Part shown: one piece after another, positions 9,947-20,631 of the stretch
Numbering within the stretch: the stretch's first letter is position 1
Layout of the letters: each line of letters opens with the position of its first letter
NCBI GenBank assembly: GCA_033807695.1
Contig: CM066302.1
Coordinates: forward strand, 868,001 to 932,000
From: Daedaleopsis sinensis
Lineage: Eukaryota > Basidiomycota > Agaricomycetes > Polyporales > Polyporaceae
Reading direction: 5' to 3'
Length of the DNA: 64,000 nt
The notes under the pieces: generated by a model
Seen by the model: only the letters and a program-made list of their open reading frames with translations
Databases searched by the model: none
Told to the model about the DNA's origin: nothing
Made by a program: the position numbers and the translations under genes

Positions 9947-11766
9947 ATGGTTCTACAGTTTGTTTACTCTGCGGCCGCGGCGATTGTTCCCCCCCAATAC
10001 TGGCCACATACTCTCGTCGGAGCATTTGTACTAGTCGTGATCTACGCGTATGCCCAAGGTCGGACTACCAACCGAGAACGAGACTTGCATGCGCGGGTCA
10101 TCCTCCTTACGGTGAGTAATTCCTCACGCTCGATCGAATTTGGTGCGCTCTTGTGAGTGCTGGGGACGATGGATTATAGTGGTATTTCCTTGAATGGGAT
10201 GGGCTGAAGCGGTGTGCTGAGCGTGATGAGGCCGCTGAGAGAGCACAACCTTCTCTCTAGGGTTCTTCTCGAACTGCAAACTGGATATGGGTTGATGCAG
10301 GGCGCACACATTCAGGTACAGATGATGATAATATTGTTGTGGTGCGCTATGCACGCAGCACGCCACGGTCCAGTAATCATCCAGCTCTGCATCCTGTGTA
10401 GCACGGAAGTCCTCCGTACGAATGTTTTAACGGCTGACATGCTTCACAGGGTCCGTTCACACCGTTAGGCATTGTCACTTTGACCGCCCTAGCCAAACGG
10501 GGCGCGCATATCATTGCACTCTCGCCATATCCACTCTCTCATCCCGTCCCATCCCTTCTCCTTCCAGTCATCCGCTCAACGACGAACAACGAGCACATAT
10601 ACGCAGAGCCCTGCGATCTGACCTCCGCAACATCCATCCGCAATTTCTCCACAGCTTTCCTCACCGCAAACGACACTCGGATCGACGCAATCGTCTATGC
10701 ACACGAATACCCGAGCATCGGGCGTATATGGTTCTTCGGCGGTCAAGCCAGAAAGGCCAAAGAGCAGCGGGAAGAGGAACAGCGAGAGTCTGCGTCCCTC
10801 GCGTCGTTCCTCCTCACCACCCTTCTTTTGCCCGCACTGCTCGTCGCACCAGTCGAACGCGATATCCGGATTGTGTCGGTGGTGAACCCCTTCTACGCCG
10901 CCGCGCTTCCCACATTACCGACCTTCCTCGAATCGACCCCTTCCACACCGCCGAGTCAGCAGCCGTTGCTCATCTGCGAGGGTCACCGAGCGCTGAGGAC
11001 TATCATCGTAACCCGCCACCTGCAGCGTATTCTGGATTCACTGCCGAACCGAGCAGCCGACGTCAAGTCTGACAAACCTCCGGCCCCTCATCCCTCGAAT
11101 ATCCTGTCCGTATCGGCCTGCCCAGGAATCAGTCGCCGGGACACCATCGCGCCCTTCCTGGGGACGACCGAGCGTGGCTGGTCGCTCCCGTATATGATTA
11201 TGCTGCTCCCGCTGCTCCTATTCACGAAGTCGTCAAATGCGGCTCTGCAAACTATCGTGCACGTGCTCTTCCTCCCGACGCCTTTGAAGCGTGCCCAAGC
11301 GAAGGTGGACGCTGCGGCCGACGAAGAGCTCCGCAAAGCAGAGACTACCGAGGCAGGCCCGGAAGAAGAAACGTCTTCGGCCGTGCCGAGGAGAATAGGC
11401 AATGTCGAAGTACTCAAGCCTGGCGCGTTGTACCGGGAATGCGCCGTCGTGCATCTCCAGGTTCCCCAGCCCGCACAGCCTGTAGAAGATGAGAAGTCGT
11501 CGAAGGCGAAGGGTAAGATGAAGGAGGAGGGCGTGTTGGAGGATGATGGCGAGTTGGGTGGAGAGGCGGTCGGACGGGCGGTGTGGGAGTGGTATGAGTC
11601 GCGGCTGAAGGAGTGGGAGGCGAATGACAAGGAGCGGGTGACAGCGGAGGAGGAGGCCGCAGCTAGAGAAGCGGCTGAGACAAAGGTGCAGGCGAAAGAG
11701 GGCGATACACACAGCGAGACACCCGGCGCACCAGCTGTGAAGGAGGACGCCGTAACGGACTCGTAA
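9947..11766 (+). CDS. Membrane-anchored short-chain dehydrogenase-like protein
   Basis: Two exons, 9947-10111 and 10450-11766, give 493 residues. The N-terminus is a hydrophobic anchor (HTLVGAFVLVVIYAYAQG). The Rossmann start follows across the intron as RVILLTGPFTPLGIVTLTAL, an SDR-like TGxxxxLG loop. Later elements include the AEPCDLTSATSIRNF region (acidic end of beta-3), DAIVYAHEY (in place of NNAG) and IRIVSVVNPFYAA. A YxxxK catalytic motif is not obvious, so it may be a non-catalytic SDR homologue. The C-terminal ~130 residues are a charged, Glu/Lys/Ala-rich low-complexity tail. The intron is 338 bases long, far above the local norm. Confidence 0.75.
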
Positions 11767-12130
11767 TTTATTGCGTATGGTACGTGAATGCACTCAATGC
11801 CCTTGCGTTTATTCCGCACAGGCAATCGATCTGACCCTGTCATCACGACGCCCTGCGACGGCTCGACTTGACTCGGTCTTTCACGGCGTGCCTCGGATCG
11901 CGGCATGACTGGGTTAAGCGTCGGTACCCTCATGGCCGTATCCAGGATGATGGATTGACTGCTGCGTACATCCGGAATAACAAACGGCATCATATGGTCC
12001 CTCATGCACCATTGCACCTGCTAAGCGAACCTTCATATAGGACCGTACAAGCCATGCTTCGAGGACCTCACGAACGCCTCCTGCGACTCGGACAAGGTCA
12101 TACACCGGAACCCAAGGTAGCTAGGCCACT

Positions 12131-13586
12131 ATGCGTCTCTCCGTGTCCTTTCTGGCTCTCGGCGCCCTCCTATCGGTCACTGCGGCACAGAATCTCTACA
12201 CCCCAGCCTCGACGTCGGGCACGCTCACCGGCCTCAAGTACACTAACGTCGGCGGATCGGGCTCGTACAACCAAGTGACGAGCATGCCCCCAGGCAACTT
12301 CCCGACGTGCGACGCGAACCCAAGTTGCGTCACCCAGGTCAAGCAGGTCAGCGGTGCGTACTAGAACTGCTCCCATCAGGTCATAAGTACCATCAAGTCC
12401 GTTAGAGGTGGCTGATACGAGAATGCTGTGTTGCTATCATGCTCCCTTGTCCCTGTACCTTTGCGCAAATCACTCGGCCATGCATGATCCATCGTCATGT
12501 TGTCAATGCGCTCACCGGAAATCATCGTCACCCTATCAACCGTCGACCTTCTCAATCTTGGTGAACATGGACGCCGAACGCATTGACGTCAACGACGCCG
12601 CCGGGTGAACAACAGGCAACCTCGCGCCGTTCAACGAGGAGCTGACGTTCAACTTCCGCGGACCGATAAACCTGTACAACATCGCCGTGTTCCAACCTGA
12701 CTCAAGCGGTGCGACGTGGACGCAGAAGAGCTCGTGGGCCGCTGGCCAGACACCCAACAATCTCGTGTTCATGAACAACCTTGGGGGGACCGCTAGTGGC
12801 GAATGGTCGAGTACGTCTCTCCGCAGTTACTGATCCGTCAAAAAACACATGAACTAAAGTCGACACATTCGCATTGTATAGTTTGCCAGGGGAACAGCCA
12901 GTCCTACGCGAATGGCGCGTTGACGGCCGCTGTGGCCACACCGAACGCAGAGATTGTGAACGGTTTCCTTGATCAAGATCACGAGATGGTACGTGTGCTC
13001 TGGTGGATCTCTTTCTTTGCACGAACCGCAACTTACAATCTGATCTACCCTACGCTAGAACATCATGACCGCGGAGACATGTGCGTCCCGCGCATGCGAC
13101 GGCTTCTCGCGAGGGACCGCCAACCACGGCTGGGCCGGCTCCAAGATGCTTGTCATGACCTTCGACATGCCCTCCTCAGCCGCGGGCAAAGTGCCCGCGA
13201 TCTGGGCCCTCAACGCGCAGATCGTGCGCTCCGCGCAATACGGCTGCAACTGCCGCGGGGTCGGGAGCCCGGGCGGGTGCGGCGAGCTCGACATCCTCGA
13301 GACGATCGTGAACCAAGACGCGAGCCACGGCATCTCAGAGATATACTCGTTCAAGGGTGCGACCGGCACGGGGAGCAACAACTTCTTCCCCCGCCCGACG
13401 GGCGACCGAGTGACATACGCGGTCGTGTTCGACGTGCAGACGGACAGCATCGCCATCCAGCGGCTCGCGAGCTGGAACTATGGGCAGACGAGCGTGAGCA
13501 GGGCGACGGTCGATGGATATCTGAATGGTCCGGCGATGCAGGTGTCGTTCGCGAACGGAGCGAGAAGGAGATACGAAGGGTGGTGA
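12131..13586 (+). CDS. TOS1-like cell wall protein / putative glycosyl hydrolase
   Basis: Secreted fungal wall protein of the Tos1 family (Tos1 N- and C-terminal domains, thought to act on or bind beta-glucan). Exons 12131-12353, 12616-12810, 12882-12988 and 13059-13586 give 350 residues, with the total divisible by three. It has a signal peptide (MRLSVSFLALGALLSVTAAQ). The N-domain shows TGLKYTNVGGSGSYNQVTSM. The junction QVSG-NLAPFNEELTFNFRGP is what the family predicts. The C-domain has the conserved blocks PAIWALNAQIVRSAQYGCNC, GGCGELDILETI and GISEIYSFKG. The first intron is 262 bases. The C-terminus ends abruptly after FANGARRRYEGW, so the last few residues could be altered by a missed intron. 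Confidence 0.88.
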
Positions 13587-14453
13587 AACGAGCTCAAGCT
13601 TGCTTCGCGACGCAATTCAGTTTATGTTTCCTGTTGGATGAATGCCTGGACGAACAATAATCAACCCTCTAAGTTGCTCTGAGCCACAGCCGAGGTTAAA
13701 TAGCTTGTGCCCGATTCGAACATGCGATCTCTCCATCGAGCGACCTTCGCGCAGCTTCGCGCCCACACATACCGCCAAACAATGCACATGGTCCGTGCGC
13801 CCCGCGCGGCAGTATATAAGGCAAGCCTGGACATGACAACAACTCATACTTACCTTGATGGCACAGGCCCCTTCATGTTACTGGGTTTGTGGGCCGTGGA
13901 AGCCTCTCATAGCACGGCGACCTTGTCCTCAAGGGGATTCTGCGGTTTGTATGGGCTTCGGCTCATGCACCGTCTCAATATTTCCCTGTCCTGCTTCGGC
14001 CCTCGGGCTGGGCAGGCCATTTATTTTTGTTCTTACGTAGCTCTAACCCTAACCCTAATACATGCTATATTGGGACATGATACGAAACGACTGATTCAGA
14101 AGACTTCGGCAACCCAGTTCTCGACTGCCAATATGTCGCTTGATAATACCTCTCTACTGCTGCTTAACGCGAGCGTATGGGTGACCAGTTAATAAGTATC
14201 CTCTGCTATCCACTGCTGAAGTAAGCGTCTGGCTTATCGTTAGTTTCCTAGCCGGCATAGCTTCCGAGTACATTAGACAATAACTAACAAATCCGGTGGG
14301 CCTCGTGTATAGCCAAGGTGCTTCTCAAATGTTCTTACATCAGACGAACTTACCTGTGCTACATCTAGATTAAATCCGGGTAGCTTATAGTCTCGCAGGT
14401 GCGCAGATGCTTCCTCACCCCCCGTATCATCATCACTCACAACTACCCACAAG
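13587..14453. other. Intergenic with orphan TATA box and telomere-like repeat
   Basis: About 870 bases without a recognised gene. It holds a good TATA box (tatataag at 13813) with no convincing gene after it, and 2.7 copies of CCCTAA at 14043-14058. The proximal part is promoter and leader of the F-box-like gene. Confidence 0.5.
14043..14058 (-). repeat. Short interstitial telomere-type repeat (TTAGGG)
   Basis: ctaaccctaaccctaa, the complement of TTAGGG repeats. It is too short for a telomere; it may be a remnant of a break repair or a binding site for a TTAGGG-binding factor. Confidence 0.6.
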
Positions 14454-16749
14454 ATGTCGTTACAGCCGGTGTCGATTACATTTCCCGCGCACAAGGCGTT
14501 CACAGACAAAGTCATTGTCGCAAACATTGTCTCATATGCGTACTGGGGCAAAAACTTACCAAATATGCCTTTGGACCTTCGGACCGTCCTCGCCTTCGGG
14601 CTCTCCTGTCGGGCGCTCCTCGAGCCCGCCCTCGACCAACTGTGGCGTCGACAGCTGGACATCTCCAACCTCTACAAAACGCTCCCAGAAGACGCATGGG
14701 AGCTGTACAATGGGCCGTACATGATTCATACGCCCGAGGGCGGGCGACTGCAGTTGATTGTGAGTTTCGTCTTGGATGCAGTGCTTGCTATCGATGCAAA
14801 TGTTCACGTCTCTGTCCGTGCTTCAGAGAAACACCCGCGTCATCATACCCAGTGACTGGCCGCGGTTTGAATACTACGCTACGAAGATCCGCGAGCTTGG
14901 GTACGACCCGTTCGCTCCCTTCGGCATGCATTACGCTCTCGAGCCCTGGCGCAAGTTTGGGGTCGAGATGATGCCATTTATGGCGCTATTGGTCTCTCGT
15001 GTGCCGTTCCAGCTGATCCCAAATGTCAGACGTGTACGGTGGACGACACACGATTACATGAACGACACACACATCCAGATGTGCATCTTCCTGAACCCGC
15101 CGCTCCTGTCGATAAAGCTCGACTTTACCTATCTCGAGATGATTCCCGCCCCGCCGGACCCCGAGCCCGAAGAAGAGGAGAACAGCGAAGATGGGGAGGA
15201 AAGCGGAGAGGATGAAGATGGCAATGAAGGCGAAGAAGGGAATGGAGACGGGAATGGGGATGGGGATGGGGGCGGGCAGGGAAATCATGGCGAACAGGCA
15301 GGCGAGCCACCACAGCCTGACCCCGCACCTCAGCCGCCTCTGCCACCTATCCCACCCCCGCCAGAGCCCATATATCCTATCCTAAACATGGCGCCAGCTT
15401 TTGGCGACGGACCCTTCGTCGAGTACACACTGAAGGCGATTCTTGAACAATCTCTCAACTGCCGAGAGATTGAGATCATCATCCCCCACCGCATGGAAAA
15501 CTATCGCGACGCAGTCAAAGACTTCATCCGCGATCCCCGCGCGCACACTATGCGAACTCTGTCGATCGATGTTCAAACATGGCAGGAAGACGACCTCGTC
15601 ATCCTCGCGGGGCTGCGCGACTTGCGCAAGACGCACGTGTACATCGCAGACACGGACTGCGTGTGGATGAGCCGCGCGATCGAGGCCGTCTCGCCGCGCC
15701 AGCCGTTTGCGCGGGTCGTGGACCTGACGCTGCACATGGTCGAGCTCGAGTGCGCCACCGCCTTCTTCATCCTCTGGGGCGCGTGCTGGCTCGAGCGGCT
15801 GAGCGTGCGCAGCGAGAAGCTGCCGGAGCCGGACGTGCTTCACACGTTCGCGAGCACGCTCGCGGCGAGCTGCTCGACATCGACGCTCCGCGCGCTGATC
15901 ATCGCGGACAACATGCCGAAGAGTCCGCCCGTTCCCCCTCCTGCAGATGCGGACCCGGACGTGATCTCGGCGTTCGTCCCGGTGCCAGTGGTTGGGCATG
16001 CAGAGGCACTCCTGCCGCTCATGGCATTCACTGAGTTGCGCAAGTTCGCTTTCGAGTTCTCGGACATGCGCTCGTTCACGAACTCGACGCTTGCAACGCT
16101 CGCCTCCGCCTGGCCGCGCCTCGAGCAGCTCCGCGTCGGCCCCCCAGGCATGGGGTGGGGCGGGCACATGCCCGCCCTCACCTTCGCCGGACTCTCGAGC
16201 CTTGTGCGGTCGTGCCAACATTTGGAAGCGCTGACGATCTCCATCGACGCAACCAAAGATCACATTCCGGGAATGGACGTCGTGGGAGTGGGTGTAAAGC
16301 TGGAGGGTGTCGACCTGGTGGATTCGTACGTGGTGGAGGACCCGTTGCTGGGTGCGGGCATCGCCAGGAGCCTCGCCGCGCTGTTCCCCGAGCTGGTGGA
16401 GGTGTCGGCGTGGATAACGCCGCCCGAGCCGGAGAAGGACGATGATGTGGAGATGGATATCGAAGGCCCCGCTGATGAACGAAGAGAGGAGGGAACTGCT
16501 CCTGCTAATGTAACAGAACAGCAGACCTCGGAGGGTGAGCTCCACAGCCAGCAGCCGCAGGATGGGCAAATCAATGAGGGGAAACAGGAGGTTGAATGCG
16601 ACGCGCAGAACGAGGCAGCCCCGGAAGAAGATGAACCACGGAGAAATCCGCCGTGGTTGGCCTCGTTGGAATTTTGGCAAACTGTACAGAAGCAAGTTGC
16701 CACTTTTGCCCTATTGCGGGACATGGGTATCCCCATGGATCTGTCATAA
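14454..16749 (+). CDS. F-box / leucine-rich-repeat-type protein
   Basis: Two exons split by an intron at about 14760-14826; the join reads RLQLI-RNTRVIIPSDWPRF. The N-terminus (DLRTVLAFGLSCRALLEPAL then DQLWRRQLDISNLYKTLP) resembles the C-terminal half of an F-box followed by the W/L pattern common in basidiomycete F-box proteins. The middle has an acidic Gly/Asp/Glu run (about 15165-15300) and then a proline-rich run before leucine-rich repeat-like segments (LRDLRKTHVYIADTDCVW, LRKFAFEFSDM, LEALTISIDA). The C-terminal tail is acidic. About 740 residues. It probably recruits substrates to an SCF ubiquitin ligase, but this is inferred from the family only. Confidence 0.7.
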
Positions 16750-16989
16750 CGCATAGTAGTATTTGAACGACCTGCTGATGTCGTTCTCCACTCGAGACTA
16801 CGGATTAGCACCATGACGGAGATGCCTACGTTTTCAGAGTACTGATCGTATTCAGAAATGTGTATGTAGTTATCCTGTGTAGCTACTAAACCGACAAGTA
16901 AAAATCACCGAACCGGAAGATGCTATGAAGCAACTCGCCTTTGAGCACTACACTCCTACTTGAAGGCGTTGGAAGTAGAGAGTAGACAC

Positions 16990-17352
16990 CTATGACACGC
17001 TCTCTCCATGGTTCTTCAACCACCGCTGGACGACGCTCTGCATTGGACACGCCGTCGACTCGCCCTTGCCGTCTGTCTGCTGATACATGGTCCAACAGCA
17101 TTTGTACAACTTGCGGACATGAACATCGCACTTCTCTGGACTGTATGTGTTCTTGTTAAGACATGACTGAAGGGCGCATGCTGTCGAAAACGAGTAGTCG
17201 CGTCACTAGGGTGCCAATCTTAAGTTGCAGATGAGTCAGATAATAAACTCACCTTCAGCTTGACATGGAGGTTCTGTAGGCTTCTGATAATAAAGAGTCA
17301 GTCAGTAAAGGTGAGTTTAAGATGAAAGTAGTCATCAACATACCGGAGCCAT
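16990..17352 (-). CDS. CMC4: Mitochondrial twin-CX9C protein, CMC4-like
   Basis: A 76-residue protein in three exons, found by splicing the minus strand by hand: exon 1 17344-17352 (MAP only), exon 2 17253-17283, exon 3 16990-17180. The protein has two CX9C motifs, CQAEACALQSC and CDVHVRKLYKC. These are followed by CWTMYQQ and ACPMQSVVQRWLKNHGE, the layout of Cmc4/MTCP1-type proteins. Such proteins are imported into the mitochondrial intermembrane space and oxidised by Mia40. Splice sites are canonical: donors gtatgt and gtgagt, acceptors ttatcag and ttcgacag. The 9-base first exon and small size would make automated annotation likely to miss it. Confidence 0.88.
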
Positions 17353-17649
17353 TTTCTGATTATGGTTGACGAAGAAGAGCCTTACTCGAGTGGAGACTCG
17401 CCGCGACAGACGGTGCGATGTCGTCATCGTGGGCGCTTCAATTTCCATTTACGGACGCACTTCAATCCTAACTTGTACACATTTACTGGCAGTCCGAGGT
17501 GGCCGCTATGGAATTGTATGATTACTAACAGTAGCGCGCAGATACACGGCCGTAGAGATGCCGCGGTAGACTGAAAATGTACATCAACGGTACGCTTCAA
17601 ATTTAAAGATGACCACACTGGAGTCTGGATGGAACAAGTGCTCGACTAA

Positions 17650-19657
17650 TCAGAACGGCTCGTCTGTATAGTCGCTCACATTAGACATCGTATCCTCACC
17701 CCCGACATCATCCTCACCATCCATATCACAGACTTCGACAGGGCCGACGCACCCGAGCGCGAACTCATCATCATCTTCCTCGTCCTCGTAATCCTGGTGC
17801 TTCAAGTCGCATTGCGCGCGCGTGTACGCATCGCCGCGCCCGGGCGTCCCCGACGCTCTGGTCTCCGCGTTCGGCTGCGCAACGCCGCTGATGTCTGCCC
17901 AGCGCGGCGGCACGGCCTGCATTGGCCGCACGTGCTTCCACGGGTTGGCGAACGCGTCGTTCGTCACGTCTGTCACGACGGACCGTTCGTCGTCGGCGCG
18001 CAATCCAGGCACCTTCACGTACGCGTGCCATGCTGGCGGAAGAGAGAGGGGAGAGGGGAGACTGGGCGAGGACGAAGACGAGGACGAGGTGGACGATGGG
18101 CGCGAAGCAGAGGAGGGGGGCCGAGGGTTAGACGAGGAGCGAGTAGAAGCGAAGGAGAGAGGCTTGAAGGAGGCGCGTCCTGCACCTGGAGTCACAGCAA
18201 GCGCAGCTGTCTGAGAGACGGGGGTCTTGATATTCATAGGGCGACTTCCGAGATGACCGACGCTGTCCTCTGACTCGGATGAGTCGGACTTCGCGGTAGC
18301 GTCGAATCCGGATCTGCGTAGGTGGGGAGGAAGTGTACGAGGAGCGTTCGTACTCTTGTCGGCGGATGCGTAGCTTGCACCGACCCCTACATGCTTCCCC
18401 TTCCCCTTCGCAAGTTGCGCTTTAATGTCGGGCCGGAGGCGGGAAGCTCTGTCCTCCCTCGCCCTGAGCTCACTTGCCCTGAGCTCGTCTTCGGACGCCG
18501 ACTCTCCGGCACTACTACCCTTCGGCGTAGTCTTCGTGGTGCGATGAGAACCTGGAGTCGACTTGGTGGTAGAGTTCTGCACCCGCTGTCGCTGTGCGTC
18601 TCGGGCGAGTCTCGCTTCGTCTCGCTGCTTGGCTCGCATCTCGAGCAGCGCTGCATGCTTTTCCTGGCCACGCAATTTGCATATACCACCGTGGCACAAG
18701 ATGCCGTGCACGGCGCACAGCTTGGCCTGGTCCGAGCCATACGACTCCGAGTCTCCATATCCTGACCAGAGAGCTCCGTCAACCGGCTCCGCGGAAACAG
18801 CACCGACGGCGTCTCCTTTCGACGTGTCAGCGCCATGTATAGTGGGGGCGTAGTCCTGCAGGTGCTCGGAAGCTATAGGGTTGGTCCCACGCCGCATAGA
18901 TGGATGCGCGAGGAGGTCGTCCGCCGACAGGTCAGATGATTCAGAGGATGCACTGGAAGAGCTGGGTGAGCTGCGGTAGCCTTGGGAAACACGAGGAGGG
19001 GAGGGGACGCTATCCGGGATGGTAGCAAAGGTCGTATCAGCTCGCTGACGAAAGAGGTCCGTTGGAATAGGAAGGCACAACGGCAACCTCATCCGGTCCT
19101 CGGGAGGCGGGAGGCAGAACTGGGACGGTGGGTAAGGATGAGCGATGGCCCTGCGGTAGTCGTAAGTCAACGTGAGACCACAGAAAATGAGAGAACGCCT
19201 ACTCGTCACTAGCGGGCGACCATTTCCGGAACCAGGATTCTTCTACATCGTGACGAACCCAGTTATCCTTGTCCAGTGCACGGTCAGACGTCTTCGTGCA
19301 CCGAAAAATCGAAGAGACTTCGTCTTTGTCCTCCGGGTGCGGTTCCTGAAGGATCTCCGCCCAGCGATGCGCGCCGAGCAACCGGCGGGGGTCGACGTCC
19401 GGGCTGACCTCAATGATGACCACGTTGGCAGACTATGAAGTCGAAGATCAGACGGCGAGAGAGTCATACAATGTCGAGCATACCTTTGGCTTGTGGTAGA
19501 AGGCGTGCAGGCGGTCAGCCCCAACGATACACGCGATCCATCTAGAGAATGTCTTGCTATCCTCGGAGCTCTGGTGAGGCTGGTCGGGATATGGATTCAC
19601 TACTGTAAAGAAGAGGGAATCGCTGAGGGGCGGTGGGCTTGGAGCACGTCTCGGCAT
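17650..19657 (-). CDS. Uncharacterised Ser-rich protein (paralogue 1)
   Basis: Starts at the ATG at 19657 (MPRRAPSPPPLSDSLFFTVV). The N-terminal exons give a compact domain: NPYPDQ, RWIACIVGADRLHAFYHKP, VVIIEVSPDVDPRRLLGAHR and WVRHDVEESWFRKWSPA. This is colinear with the gene at 20632-22899. The long last exon is Ser- and Pro-rich and low-complexity. It keeps a conserved knuckle, LCAVHGILCHGGICK, followed by a basic coiled segment (RAKQRDEARLARDAQRQR). The C-terminus is acidic (DDVGGEDTMSNVSDYTDEPF). The family is unknown; an RNA- or protein-binding scaffold would fit. A Cys/His pattern C-x3-H-x3-C-x4-C suggests a possible small metal site. Confidence 0.75.
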
Positions 19658-20631
19658 CTCAGTCAAGTCTCGCGGGTGAGTGACACTGCGGATGGTAGAG
19701 GAAGGAGGTAGAGATGTGTAGAGATGTCTGTTTGCGTATCGCACTTGATATACTGGTGCAGCAGCCTAGCTACCATGGGGCGCAGCGGTGGGACTGAGCA
19801 AAGCAGCACCAAGGGTGCTGCGACCAAACCTGCAGCAAAGAGAACGGTCAAAGCGAACACAAACAAGACAAGCGCACATGTTACAGCTGCGTGCGTTTGT
19901 GTGCTTTCAGCCTGACTGAATACGCTTTGTTGATGTAATTGCCACCTAGTACTGCGCTCGAAAACAATTATCAATGTTCCTAGCTTGTACACTATTTCCG
20001 AACACTTTGCGAATAGTTCGGTTAGATATCGAGTCACTGGCAATTCAGCAAGTCCCGCACGAGTGATGCATGCCATCGATTTCGCAACTTGCGCCCGAGC
20101 CCCTTCAACAGCTTCAATTGCATCGCGCTTCTACTGCTATGACGGTGAGAGCAATTGGGATAAACTCAGTACTCACAGAGGTGACCAAGATTCGTCGAAC
20201 TAGGCTGGGAAGTCCGACAGAGCATACATTTGTACTAGGCCCACTGGGGTGGCCATGTGCCTCCATGTGCATGCATGTGGCGTGAGGCGCAGGTAAAAGT
20301 GGCTGCTAATTAAGCAAAAAGTACACCTGTAGGCTGAGGGGGTTGCGGTAGATCACGATTCGTGGAAGGGGATGAGCTGCGGTAAGTCACGCGTCACGAC
20401 TGGTAGGGAGGGAGTTACGTAAGTATTGTTTCTACTAATGAACTCTAAATGGTCTATATCGGATTGAATTGACTGTCATCAGGCCTCGAGGGCTGCTATC
20501 GCTGCTGTTCGTGAGCATAATAACTTGATCTCGTTCCACCATGTCCATACGTTCGTAGAGGACGCGCGACACCGTTCGCCAGACTAGCTCCTTCCTAAGT
20601 GCTTTCGACTGTCGCAGACTTTGCTGCAATC
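19658..20631. promoter_or_regulatory. Shared promoter region of the two paralogues
   Basis: About 970 bases between head-to-head starts. A 137-codon minus-strand open frame (20076 to 19663) with one hydrophobic segment ends just before the paralogue 1 start, but it looks like no known family and is probably chance. No TATA box was recognised. Confidence 0.5.

Noticed and set aside
12361..12615. TOS1-like gene as a pseudogene with in-frame stops
   Set aside because: A canonical gtgcgt..aacag intron removes the stops and joins conserved residues in frame.
19663..20076. 137-codon minus-strand frame with a hydrophobic segment between the paralogues
   Set aside because: No family resemblance, sits in the shared promoter and ends just before a real start; likely chance or leader.
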